Shown piece by piece: positions 15,686 to 23,240 of a stretch of 64,000 nt of DNA. The stretch spans positions 186,001 to 250,000 of the forward strand of contig NZ_JBBPEU010000002.1 of assembly GCF_040225985.1 (NCBI RefSeq). The letters run 5' to 3'. A model generated the notes under the pieces. The model was not told the DNA's origin and made no database searches. It saw only the letters and a program-made list of their open reading frames with translations. Source of the DNA: Shimia sp040225985 (GTDB taxonomy: Bacteria; Pseudomonadota; Alphaproteobacteria; Rhodobacterales; Rhodobacteraceae). A program made the position numbers and the translations under genes. Positions within the stretch are counted from its first letter, which is position 1, and every line of letters begins with the position of its first letter.

Positions 15686-16462
15686 TTGTCCGACACAACA
15701 CCCGTTCTCGAAATCCGCAACCTCCACAAGGCTTATGGCGCGCTTGAGGTCATCAAAGGTGTCGACATCACCGCTCATCGTGGCGACGTGGTGTCGCTGA
15801 TCGGATCGTCGGGGTCTGGCAAGTCCACGATCCTGCGCTGCGCCAACCTTCTGGAAGACAGTCAGCAGGGCGAGATCCTGTTCAAGGGCGAACCCGTGCA
15901 TTGGAAGGGCGAAGGCCACAACCGTCGTCCGGGCGATCCCAAACAGGTGATGCGCATCCGCACGAACCTGTCGATGGTGTTCCAGCAGTTCAATCTGTGG
16001 TCCCATATGACGATCCTGCAAAACGTGATGGAAGCGCCCCTCACCGTTCTGGGCCGCGACCGCCACGAGGTCGAGGAGTCAGCCCGCAAATATCTCGACA
16101 AGGTGGGGATCGGCGATAAGTGCGACGTTTATCCGGCGCAGCTTTCAGGTGGCCAGCAGCAACGCGCCGCCATCGCGCGTGCGCTGTGCATGGAGCCCGA
16201 GGCACTGTTGTTCGACGAACCGACCTCGGCGCTTGACCCCGAGCTGGAACAGGAAGTCGTGCGCGTCATCAAGGCACTCGCCGAAGAGGGCCGTACCATG
16301 CTGATCGTGACCCATGACATGAAAATGGCACATGACGTGTCGGATCATGTCGTGTTCCTGCATCAGGGCAAAATCGAAGAAGAAGGTGATCCGGCGACAT
16401 TGTTCGGCGCACCCAAAACCGAACGTTTGCGGGGCTTTCTGTCCGCCACCGCAGCGCATTAA
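15686..16462 (+). CDS. Polar amino acid/amine ABC transporter ATPase
   Basis: ATP-binding subunit of the HisP/GlnQ type. Walker A GSSGSGKST is at residues 40-48, the signature LSGGQQQR near 153-160, Walker B LLFDEPTS near 173-180, and the switch His is in VTHDM. Translation begins at TTG 15686 (MSDTTPVLEIRNLHKAYG): an in-frame stop at 15674 forbids a longer start and no ATG is available. No strong ribosome site is visible. It heads a set of transport genes (binding protein, two permeases) and energises uptake across the inner membrane. Confidence 0.92.
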   Translation: MSDTTPVLEIRNLHKAYGALEVIKGVDITAHRGDVVSLIGSSGSGKSTILRCANLLEDSQQGEILFKGEPVHWKGEGHNRRPGDPKQVMRIRTNLSMVFQQFNLWSHMTILQNVMEAPLTVLGRDRHEVEESARKYLDKVGIGDKCDVYPAQLSGGQQQRAAIARALCMEPEALLFDEPTSALDPELEQEVVRVIKALAEEGRTMLIVTHDMKMAHDVSDHVVFLHQGKIEEEGDPATLFGAPKTERLRGFLSATAAH

Positions 16463-16486
16463 ATCCAACCAAACGGGAGTGACTCC

Positions 16487-17215
16487 ATGAAAAAACTGAT
16501 CCTTGGCACCGCCATCGCCGCGCTGACCGCGGGCCTTGCTCTGGCCGATGACCACGGCAAAACCGTGCGCATGGGCACCGAAGGCGCCTACCCTCCGTAC
16601 AACTTCATCAATGACGCTGGTGAAATCGACGGTTTCGAGCGTGAACTGGGCGACGAGCTGTGCAAACGCGCGCGTCTGACCTGCGAGTGGGTCACCAACG
16701 AATGGGACTCGATCATCCCGAACCTGGTGTCGGGCAACTATGACACCATCATCGCGGGCATGTCGATCACCAAGGAACGTGACGAAGTCATCGACTTTAC
16801 CCAGAACTACACCCAGCCCGATCCGTCGGGTTACATCGCGCTGGAAGGCTCGGACCCCGATCTCAAAGGCGGTGTGATCGCGGCCCAGACCGGCACCATC
16901 CAGGCTGCGTTCATCGCGGCATCGGGCGCCACCCTGGTTGAGTTCGCAACCCCCGACGAAACCATCGCGGCCGTCCGCAGTGGCGAAGCTGACGCGGTTC
17001 TGGCCGATGACGCCTACCTGCGCCCGATCGCCGAGGAAAACGACGACCTGATGATGCTCAAGAAAACCGAGCTTCTCGGCGGCGGCGTTGGCATGGGCCT
17101 GCGTGAAAGCGACGATGAACTGCGCGGCAAGTTCGACGCGGCAATTGCCTCGATGAAGGCAGACGGCACGCTCAACAAGCTGATCATGAAATGGGAAATC
17201 GGCCCGGGCTTCTAA
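16487..17215 (+). CDS. Periplasmic polar amino acid/amine-binding protein
   Basis: A family 3 solute-binding protein of 242 residues. The signal peptide ends at ALA near residue 20, and the mature protein shows the family 3 signature TEGAYPPYNF followed by GFERELGDELC, then the EWDSIIPNLVSGNYDTIIAGMS ligand-loop region. The acidic, aromatic pocket pattern suits cationic amino acids or diamines such as arginine, ornithine or putrescine, but the substrate cannot be settled by eye. It follows the ATPase gene by 24 bases with a GGGAG ribosome site, and a strong hairpin downstream would keep its mRNA more abundant than the permeases. Confidence 0.9.
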   Translation: MKKLILGTAIAALTAGLALADDHGKTVRMGTEGAYPPYNFINDAGEIDGFERELGDELCKRARLTCEWVTNEWDSIIPNLVSGNYDTIIAGMSITKERDEVIDFTQNYTQPDPSGYIALEGSDPDLKGGVIAAQTGTIQAAFIAASGATLVEFATPDETIAAVRSGEADAVLADDAYLRPIAEENDDLMMLKKTELLGGGVGMGLRESDDELRGKFDAAIASMKADGTLNKLIMKWEIGPGF

Positions 17216-17234
17216 GCCGCACGGCCTGATATAC

Positions 17235-17267
17235 GCGGGGCCGGCCCCATGCCGGCCCCGCATTTTT
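17235..17267 (+). terminator. Hairpin with T-run between binding protein and permease
   Basis: Perfect 10-bp stem GCGGGGCCGG (17235-17244) with CCGGCCCCGC (17252-17261), seven-base loop, followed by ATTTTTG. As in many ABC operons, this partial terminator after the binding-protein gene should lower permease expression and protect the 3' end of the upstream message. Confidence 0.75.
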
Positions 17268-17271
17268 GCAC

Positions 17272-18156
17272 ATGTTTTCATACTGTTCCGATCCATCGAC
17301 ACTTGAAGGGCTGACATGGCTCTCGTGCTACCTGACCACGGGCAAGCACATGATGTTCTATGTCTCTTTCGGCACCGTCCTGTTGTTGCTTGCCATCACC
17401 GCGCCGACCGCGCTTTTGTTCGGGTTTGGCGGGGCCATGGCCGCGCGGGCGCGGTTCGCGCCGGTGGCGTGGTTCGGCAAAGGGTATATCGCCATCGTGC
17501 GCGGTGTGCCCGATATCGCTTTTTTCCTGTTCTTTGTGATTGCGCTGGACCAGGGCATCGAATGGCTGCGCCATCAGGCGCTGTGTCCGGAATGGACCGA
17601 TCCGATCCGGCAGGGCAACGATTTCCTTGTCTGTCCCGATGCCAAGATGCCGCTGTCGACCGCGGCGCAATGGGTGCACGAAGTCTATGGCTTCAGTCTT
17701 GCGGTCATCACCTTTTCGATCGTGTTCGGCGCGTTTGCCGCCAATGTGCTGTTCGGGGCAATGCGCGCCGTGCCCTACGCCCAGATGGAAACCGCCGAAG
17801 CCTATGGCATGACCCACCGGCAGGCGTTCTGGCGCATCATGGTGCCGCAGATGTGGGTCTATGCCCTGCCCGGCCTGTCGAACCTGTGGATGGTGCTGAT
17901 CAAGGCCACGCCGCTGCTGTTTCTGCTCGGGGTCGAGGACATCGTTTACTGGGCGCGCGAACTGGGCGGATCGAAAACCGCGCGCTTCACGGCCTATCCC
18001 CATGGCGACTGGCGGATGTGGTACTTCTTTGCGCTGCTCGTGTTCTACCTTGCCTTCACCAAGGTCTCTGAAGTGGTTCTGGACCGGTTGATGAAACGCC
18101 TGACCCACGGACAGGCCACCGCCGCCGGTGAAGCCCAGCGGAGGGCGAACGCATGA
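17272..18156 (+). CDS. Amino acid/amine ABC transporter permease 1
   Basis: HisQ/ArtQ-type inner-membrane permease of about 294 residues with five predicted helices. The EAA loop is at roughly residues 174-193 (METAEAYGMTHRQAFWRIMVPQ), the ATPase contact. The protein is longer than E. coli HisQ because of an inserted segment (about 95-130, with two cysteines) between helices. The ATG at 17272 is preferred over the in-frame TTG at 17266. Its stop overlaps the start of the second permease by 4 bases, so the two are coupled. Confidence 0.88.
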   Translation: MFSYCSDPSTLEGLTWLSCYLTTGKHMMFYVSFGTVLLLLAITAPTALLFGFGGAMAARARFAPVAWFGKGYIAIVRGVPDIAFFLFFVIALDQGIEWLRHQALCPEWTDPIRQGNDFLVCPDAKMPLSTAAQWVHEVYGFSLAVITFSIVFGAFAANVLFGAMRAVPYAQMETAEAYGMTHRQAFWRIMVPQMWVYALPGLSNLWMVLIKATPLLFLLGVEDIVYWARELGGSKTARFTAYPHGDWRMWYFFALLVFYLAFTKVSEVVLDRLMKRLTHGQATAAGEAQRRANA

Positions 18157-18959
18157 GCTGTTGGGACACCATTGCGGATTACGGCCTGCGCTCTATCGGG
18201 ATTGGTGCGCGCCTTTTGCCGAAAGAGGATTTCACGCTCTGCCAGCAGTTCACGCTGATCGGGTCAGGGATGTTGTGGAACATTTATTTCGGCACGCTGG
18301 CATTGATCTCGGGCTTTTTCCTTGCCACGGCGCTGGCCGTGGGCAAGGCCGCGAAGAACCCGTTTTTCCGCAAACCGGCGGAATGGTTCATCTTCCTGTT
18401 CCGCGGCTCGCCGTTGTTCATTCAGTTTTTCTTTGCCTACTTCCTGTTCCTGTCACTGAAACAGGTTGCGCCCGTCTTTTCGCCCTTCACGGCGGCATGG
18501 CTGGGCGCGCTGGTGGTGCTGTTTTTCAACACCGCTGCCTATTCCGGTGAAATCTTCTATGGCGCGCTTCAGTCCATTCCCAAGGGCGATATCGAGGCTG
18601 CCGACGCCTATGGCATGACCGGCTGGAGCCGCTTTCGCCGGATCGTCTTTCCGACCATGATGCGCCTTGCCTGGCCAGCCTATACGAATGAGGCGATTTT
18701 CCTGTTCCATGCCACGACGCTGGTGTTCTTTTCAGGCTTCCCGGCATGGAAGCAAAAGGGCGACGCGCTCTATTATGCCAGCTATTTTGCGGACAAGACG
18801 TTCAACCCGTTCATCCCCTACCCGATCCTTGCTGGGTATTTCATCGTACTGACGCTGATTATCGTGGGGATTTTCGGGTTGGTGAACAAACGACTGAACA
18901 GGCATCTGCCCGCCGAACGTCGCACCAAGGTTCGGTTCCGCCCCAACATCATCCGTTGA
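18153..18959 (+). CDS. Amino acid/amine ABC transporter permease 2
   Basis: HisM-type permease, 268 residues, with an EAA loop (IEAADAYGMTGWSRFRRIVFP, about residues 147-167) and five hydrophobic segments. The N terminus (MSCWDTIADYG) is hydrophilic with two Cys residues in the first 30. It completes the transporter: ATPase, binding protein and two permeases. The next amine-utilisation genes (from 19645) begin after one unrelated leftward gene, so transport and catabolism probably share a region though not one transcript. Confidence 0.88.
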   Translation: MSCWDTIADYGLRSIGIGARLLPKEDFTLCQQFTLIGSGMLWNIYFGTLALISGFFLATALAVGKAAKNPFFRKPAEWFIFLFRGSPLFIQFFFAYFLFLSLKQVAPVFSPFTAAWLGALVVLFFNTAAYSGEIFYGALQSIPKGDIEAADAYGMTGWSRFRRIVFPTMMRLAWPAYTNEAIFLFHATTLVFFSGFPAWKQKGDALYYASYFADKTFNPFIPYPILAGYFIVLTLIIVGIFGLVNKRLNRHLPAERRTKVRFRPNIIR

Positions 18960-18975
18960 GGCGGGACCGGGTGTC

Positions 18976-19383
18976 TTACATCTTCGAGATGCGCTTCATG
19001 GCCGTGGCTTCGGGCTGAATGCGGAATTGCAGCTTGCCCGAGTTGGTGGCAGCGTCGAGATAGCACTCGACGAACACTGTCTGCCCAGCAGCAACCGTGA
19101 TCTCGCCCGACGTATCATTGGCATCGGGCACCGAAAATTCATGCGTACCCGGCGTCACCGAAACCGGTTGCACCGCGCCCTGCTGCATGTGTGCGACGAT
19201 CTTACCATTCGCATCCGCGATGTCGAAGCGCGCGTTGATGCCGGCCCCGGCACCACCTCGGTAGAACACAATCAGCCCCATTCCCGAAGCGGGCGCGGGC
19301 ACCGAAGCTGCAAAGGCCGCTGCAGGCAGCACTGCCGCGGTGGCGGCGCTGCCGAGGAATACTCGTCTGGTCAGTTTGGTCAT
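18976..19383 (-). CDS. Tat-exported DUF2846-like protein
   Basis: A 135-residue protein that begins with a twin-arginine signal (LTRRVFLGSAATAA), cleaved near AFAA at residue 25. The mature part is a small beta-sandwich with the DUF2846-like order: GLIVFYRGGAG, ADANGKIVAHMQQGA, VTPGTHEFSV, and a C-terminal strand with one Cys (FVECYLDA). It lies opposite to its neighbours, between the ABC operon and the ligase genes, and its 3' end abuts the permease 16 bases away. Role unknown; a ligand- or lipid-associated periplasmic protein is possible. Confidence 0.7.
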   Translation of the reverse strand: MTKLTRRVFLGSAATAAVLPAAAFAASVPAPASGMGLIVFYRGGAGAGINARFDIADANGKIVAHMQQGAVQPVSVTPGTHEFSVPDANDTSGEITVAAGQTVFVECYLDAATNSGKLQFRIQPEATAMKRISKM

Positions 19384-19528
19384 TTATACGGTCCTCTCTC
19401 AAAACTACCGTTGCAACGACGGTGCGTCGCGCCATCGGCACAGGCAAGTCAAAAAAACGTGTGCAAAACGTCATCCTTGAAGTCCGGCAGGACGGCTCAC
19501 ATGCCCGATTCTGGGCTTCGGGAAATTT

Positions 19529-19549
19529 TTTGATCAAATTTTGATGACA
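19529..19549 (+). promoter_or_regulatory. Palindromic TTTGATCAAA site before ligase 1
   Basis: A perfect 10-base palindrome TTTGATCAAA occupies 19529-19538, followed 6 bases later by TGACA (19545-19549). The same palindrome plus TGACA element occurs before the amidotransferase at 21071, and a related TTTGATCA is at 15560 before the transporter. Candidate operator for a shared amine-responsive repressor or activator. Confidence 0.5.
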
Positions 19550-19644
19550 TCCCCCTGCCTCCTGCGCTAGAAAGATTTCAGACCATCGCAGGCGCGCGCT
19601 GAGCCACCCAAGACTGCCCGCCTGCATAACACCTGGAGCCGAAG

Positions 19645-20961
19645 ATGAAACTGTCGCAATTCCCGACCCTGCGTGTCGCAGCCGCCGACCTGAATGGACA
19701 AATGCGCGGCAAACGCGTGCCCGCGTCCTATTCCGGCAAGCTGGGCAAAGGGGCGGTGCGGATGCCTCTTTCGGTTCTGAACGTTGACATATGGGGCGCG
19801 GATATCGAGAACTCTCCGCTGGTGTTTGAAACGGGCGATGCTGACGGCATCCTGTTTCCGACCGATCGCGGCCCCGTGCCGATGCCGTGGCTGGAAACAC
19901 CCTCTGCGCTGGTCCCAATGAGCATGTCGCACGAAGACGGCGCGCCTTTCCTTGGCGACCCGCGTCAGGCGCTGGCCAATGTGCTGGAACGCTATGCCGC
20001 GCGCGGCTGGTCGGTGATGGCCGCGACCGAGATGGAATTCTCACTGGTTGATGACAGCAGCAAGCATCTGCGCCCGCCCCGCGACCCGCGCTCGAAACGC
20101 CGGTTGTTCGGCCCCGACATCCTGTCGCTGGATGAGCTGGACGCCTTTGACGATTTCTTTACCGAGCTGCACAAAGGCTGTGTCGCGATGGGGCTGCCTA
20201 CGCAGACCATCATCAACGAAGCGGGGCTTGGCCAGTTCGAAGTCACCCTGCGCCACCAATCCGCGCTGAGGGCAGCGGATGATGCGGTTTTGTTCAAGAT
20301 GCTGGCGCGCGGAATCGCCCGCCGCCACGGCATGGCCGCCACATTCATGGCGAAACCCTATCTCGAAGACGCAGGCAACGGGATGCATGTGCATTTCTCG
20401 GTGCTCGACCGGGGCGGCAACAACGTGTTCGACAATGGCGGCCCCGAGGGCACCGAGATCCTGATGCAGGCGGTGGCCGGATGCGTGCAGGCGATGCCTG
20501 CCTCAACCCTGATCTTCGCCCCGCACGGGCCCAGTTATGACCGGCTTGTGCCCGGTGCCCACGCGCCGACTGGGGCCTGCTGGGCCTACGAGAACCGCAC
20601 CGCGGCGATCCGGATTCCGGGCGGTCCGCCCGTCGCACGCCGGATCGAACACCGCGTCGCCGGGGGGGACAACAATCCCTATCTCGTGCTGGCCTGTGTC
20701 CTTGGCGCGGCGATCGAGGGGATCGAAGAACAGCTTGCCCCCCCTGCCCCGATTGACGGCAACGCCTATGATCTTGACCTGCCGCAGCTTGCCCCGGACT
20801 GGGGCGCGGCGATCGACCTGTTCGAAAGCGATCCGTTCATTGCCCGCTGCCTGCCCGCCGAACTGATCCGCAACCTTGTCATGACCAAGCGGCAGGAACA
20901 GGCCAAGCTGGCCGACCTTGCCCGAGAAGATCACTGGAAGCTTTACCTCGAAAGAGTCTGA
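19645..20961 (+). CDS. Glutamine-synthetase-like gamma-glutamylamine ligase 1
   Basis: A 438-residue member of the glutamine synthetase superfamily of the PuuA/GlnT type, which couples glutamate to an amine (putrescine, ethanolamine or similar) with ATP. Metal and ATP site segments include EMEFSL (about residues 129-134), NEAGLGQFEV (about 192), GMHVHFS (about 247) and ENRTAAIRIPGG (about 316). It lacks the adenylylation loop of housekeeping GlnA. It lies with a second ligase, an amidotransferase and a PuuB-like oxidase, which points to the gamma-glutamyl route. The exact amine is unknown. Confidence 0.85.
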   Translation: MKLSQFPTLRVAAADLNGQMRGKRVPASYSGKLGKGAVRMPLSVLNVDIWGADIENSPLVFETGDADGILFPTDRGPVPMPWLETPSALVPMSMSHEDGAPFLGDPRQALANVLERYAARGWSVMAATEMEFSLVDDSSKHLRPPRDPRSKRRLFGPDILSLDELDAFDDFFTELHKGCVAMGLPTQTIINEAGLGQFEVTLRHQSALRAADDAVLFKMLARGIARRHGMAATFMAKPYLEDAGNGMHVHFSVLDRGGNNVFDNGGPEGTEILMQAVAGCVQAMPASTLIFAPHGPSYDRLVPGAHAPTGACWAYENRTAAIRIPGGPPVARRIEHRVAGGDNNPYLVLACVLGAAIEGIEEQLAPPAPIDGNAYDLDLPQLAPDWGAAIDLFESDPFIARCLPAELIRNLVMTKRQEQAKLADLAREDHWKLYLERV

Positions 20962-20963
20962 GC

Positions 20964-21006
20964 CCTTCCGCGTGACGACCGGCCCGACAGGGCCACACGC
21001 GGAAGG
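20964..21006 (+). terminator. Hairpin after ligase 1
   Basis: An 11-bp perfect stem, CCTTCCGCGTG (20964-20974) with CACGCGGAAGG (20996-21006), holds an inner GGCCC/GGGCC pairing. There is no clear T-run. It separates ligase 1 from the amidotransferase gene, which has its own palindromic site at 21071, so it may act as a Rho-dependent end or as a 3' stabiliser. Confidence 0.45.
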
Positions 21007-21070
21007 TCGCTTGAACCCGCTGCCGCAAAACGGCCCCCTTGCCGGGCCGGAAAAGCTGCGCTAGGCTTAA

Positions 21071-21093
21071 TTTGATCAAAAAATCGGTGACAC
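21071..21093 (+). promoter_or_regulatory. Palindromic TTTGATCAAA site before the amidotransferase
   Basis: TTTGATCAAA at 21071-21080 is identical to the site at 19529, and TGACA follows 7 bases later (21088-21092), close to the ATG at 21094. The location would block or position transcription of the amidotransferase-ligase 2-oxidase set. Confidence 0.5.
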
Positions 21094-21774
21094 ATGAAAA
21101 TCGGTATTCTTCAAACCGGACATGCCCCTGACGAGCTGCAACCGCTTCTCGGGGACTACGCGGACATGTTCAAGGATCTCTTGCACGGGCAAGGGTTCGA
21201 CTACGTCGTCTATAACGTGGTGGACAATGAATTCCCCCAAGACGTCGATGACGCAGAGGGCTGGCTTATCACGGGCTCGAAACACGGCGCCTACGAGGAT
21301 CATGACTGGATTCCTCCGCTCGAAGACCTGATCCGCGCCATTGCGGACTCGGGGCGGCCCCTGATCGGCGTCTGCTTCGGCCACCAGATCATCGCGCAGG
21401 CCCTGGGCGGCAAGGTCGAGAAATTCAGCGGCGGCTGGGCCGTCGGCCGTCAGGTCTATGATTTCGGCGGGGTCGAGATGGCCTTTAACGCGTGGCACCA
21501 GGATCAGGTGGTCGAACGCCCCGAGGGCGCAGTCGTGCTGGCCTCGAACGATTTTTGCGAAAACGCGGTGCTGCTTTATGGCGACCGGGTGCTGACGATC
21601 CAGCCCCACCCCGAATTCGACGCGCCCATGATTGACGGGCTGATAAACACACGTGGCAAGGGCGTGGTGCCGGACGACCTGTTGCAGGCCGCCACCAAAA
21701 CCCTGACCGAAGATACGGCCAACGAAACTTTTGCAGATCAGATGGCGGATTTCTTCCGTCGGGAGCGTGCATAA
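21094..21774 (+). CDS. Class I glutamine amidotransferase (GATase1) family protein
   Basis: A 226-residue GATase1 domain protein of the GMP-synthase-like type. The nucleophile Cys lies in GVCFGHQI (about residue 92), and the His/Glu of the triad are in QPHPEF (about 171-176). In the Puu pathway a class I amidotransferase-like hydrolase (PuuD) cleaves gamma-glutamyl-GABA to glutamate and GABA; this protein is of the related stand-alone group and could hydrolyse a gamma-glutamyl intermediate. It overlaps ligase 2 by one base (ATAATGG), so the two are coupled. Confidence 0.82.
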   Translation: MKIGILQTGHAPDELQPLLGDYADMFKDLLHGQGFDYVVYNVVDNEFPQDVDDAEGWLITGSKHGAYEDHDWIPPLEDLIRAIADSGRPLIGVCFGHQIIAQALGGKVEKFSGGWAVGRQVYDFGGVEMAFNAWHQDQVVERPEGAVVLASNDFCENAVLLYGDRVLTIQPHPEFDAPMIDGLINTRGKGVVPDDLLQAATKTLTEDTANETFADQMADFFRRERA

Positions 21775-23150
21775 TGGGAAACCCGAACACCCAGGCCGAA
21801 TGGCTGAACAACACGCCGGAGGCCGCGCAGGAATATATCGACGGCAAACGGTTGGACGAAGTGGAATGTATCATCGGCGACCTGCCGGGCATCGCCCGGG
21901 GCAAGGCCGTGCCCGCCAAGAAATTCGCGCGACAAAGCTATTTCCACCTGCCGGACTCGATCTTCTATCAGACCATCACCGGCGGCTGGGGCGAAGCGGC
22001 GGGCGATGACGGGTTCATCGAAAAGGACATGGTGCTGAAACCCGACTGGGCCACCGCCACCGCCGCGCCCTGGACGGGCGACTGGACGCTTCAGGTGATC
22101 CACGACGCCTATGACACCGACGGCGCGCCGATCCCCTATAGCCCGCGCAACGTGTTGAAACGTGTGGTCGACCTTTATCGCGCCAAGGGGTGGGAACCTG
22201 TCGTAGCCCCCGAGATGGAATTCTATCTGGTGGCGCGCAATATCGACCCGGCCAAGGCGATCGAGCCGATGATGGGTCGCTCGGGCCGCCCCGCCGCCGC
22301 ACGTCAGGCCTATTCCATGACCGCCGTGGACGAATTTGGCCCGGTGATCGACGACATCTATGACTTTGCCGAGGCGCAGGGGTTCGAGATCGACGGCATC
22401 ACGCAGGAAGGCGGCGCCGGGCAACTTGAGATCAACCTGCTGCATGGCGATCCGGTCACGCTGGCCGACCAGGTGTTCTATTTCAAACGCCTGATCCGCG
22501 AGGCCGCCATGCGCCACGATTGCTATGCCACCTTCATGGCAAAACCGATCGGGGATGAGCCGGGCAGCGCGATGCATATCCACCACTCGATCCTTGATAT
22601 CGAAACCGGCGAGAACATTTTCTCGGGTCCGCAGGGCGGAGATACGGACGCGTTCTTCCACTTTATCGCCGGGCTGCAGAACCACCTGCCCTCGGCCATC
22701 GCGGTGCTGGCGCCCTATGTGAACAGCTATCGCCGGTATGTGCGCGACCATGCAGCTCCGATCAATCTGGAATGGGCGCGCGACAACCGTACTACGGGTA
22801 TTCGCATCCCGATTTCCTCGCCCAAGGCCCGGCGCGTCGAAAACCGGCTGGCGGGCATGGATTGCAACCCCTATCTCGGCATCGCGGCCTCTCTGGCCTG
22901 CGGGTATCTGGGGCTCTTGGAAAAAGAACGCCCCGATGCGCAGTTCAAGGGCGATGCCTATGAAGGTGACGAAGACATTCCCCGCATCCTGGGCGGCGCG
23001 CTCGACCTGTTTGACGAGGCCGAGAAACTGCACGAGGTGCTGGGGCCGGAGTTTGCGCGGGTCTATTCCATCGTGAAACGCACGGAATACGAGGAATTCC
23101 TTGGCGTGATCAGCCCCTGGGAACGCGAACACCTTCTGCTGAACGTGTGA
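21774..23150 (+). CDS. Glutamine-synthetase-like gamma-glutamylamine ligase 2
   Basis: A second PuuA-type ligase, 458 residues, only distantly like ligase 1 despite the same family: EMEFYLV (about 149), EGGAGQLEINL (about 212), SAMHIHHS (about 265), DNRTTGIRIP (about 337). The N-terminal LDEVECIIGDLPGIARGKAVP segment matches gamma-glutamylputrescine synthetases. The presence of two ligases beside one transporter suggests two amine substrates or two steps. It is co-transcribed with the amidotransferase upstream. Confidence 0.87.
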   Translation: MGNPNTQAEWLNNTPEAAQEYIDGKRLDEVECIIGDLPGIARGKAVPAKKFARQSYFHLPDSIFYQTITGGWGEAAGDDGFIEKDMVLKPDWATATAAPWTGDWTLQVIHDAYDTDGAPIPYSPRNVLKRVVDLYRAKGWEPVVAPEMEFYLVARNIDPAKAIEPMMGRSGRPAAARQAYSMTAVDEFGPVIDDIYDFAEAQGFEIDGITQEGGAGQLEINLLHGDPVTLADQVFYFKRLIREAAMRHDCYATFMAKPIGDEPGSAMHIHHSILDIETGENIFSGPQGGDTDAFFHFIAGLQNHLPSAIAVLAPYVNSYRRYVRDHAAPINLEWARDNRTTGIRIPISSPKARRVENRLAGMDCNPYLGIAASLACGYLGLLEKERPDAQFKGDAYEGDEDIPRILGGALDLFDEAEKLHEVLGPEFARVYSIVKRTEYEEFLGVISPWEREHLLLNV

Positions 23151-23169
23151 CCGGACTGTCCTGCAGGAA

Positions 23170-23227
23170 TTCGGGCGCGGGGCCGCGCCCGAAGCCTCCG
23201 GCGGGAGTATTTTTGGCAAGATGAAGA
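23170..23227 (+). repeat. 11-bp hairpin followed by a roseobacter-type intergenic motif
   Basis: TTCGGGCGCGG (23170-23180) pairs perfectly with CCGCGCCCGAA (23183-23193) across a 2-base loop. It is followed by GCCTCCGGCGGGAG, TATTTTTGG and CAAGATGAAGA, a combination that I recall as a frequent intergenic motif in roseobacter genomes, so it is probably a dispersed element that also serves as a terminator or mRNA stabiliser. Only one full copy is in this window. Confidence 0.5.
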
Positions 23228-23240
23228 CAGGGGGATCAGG

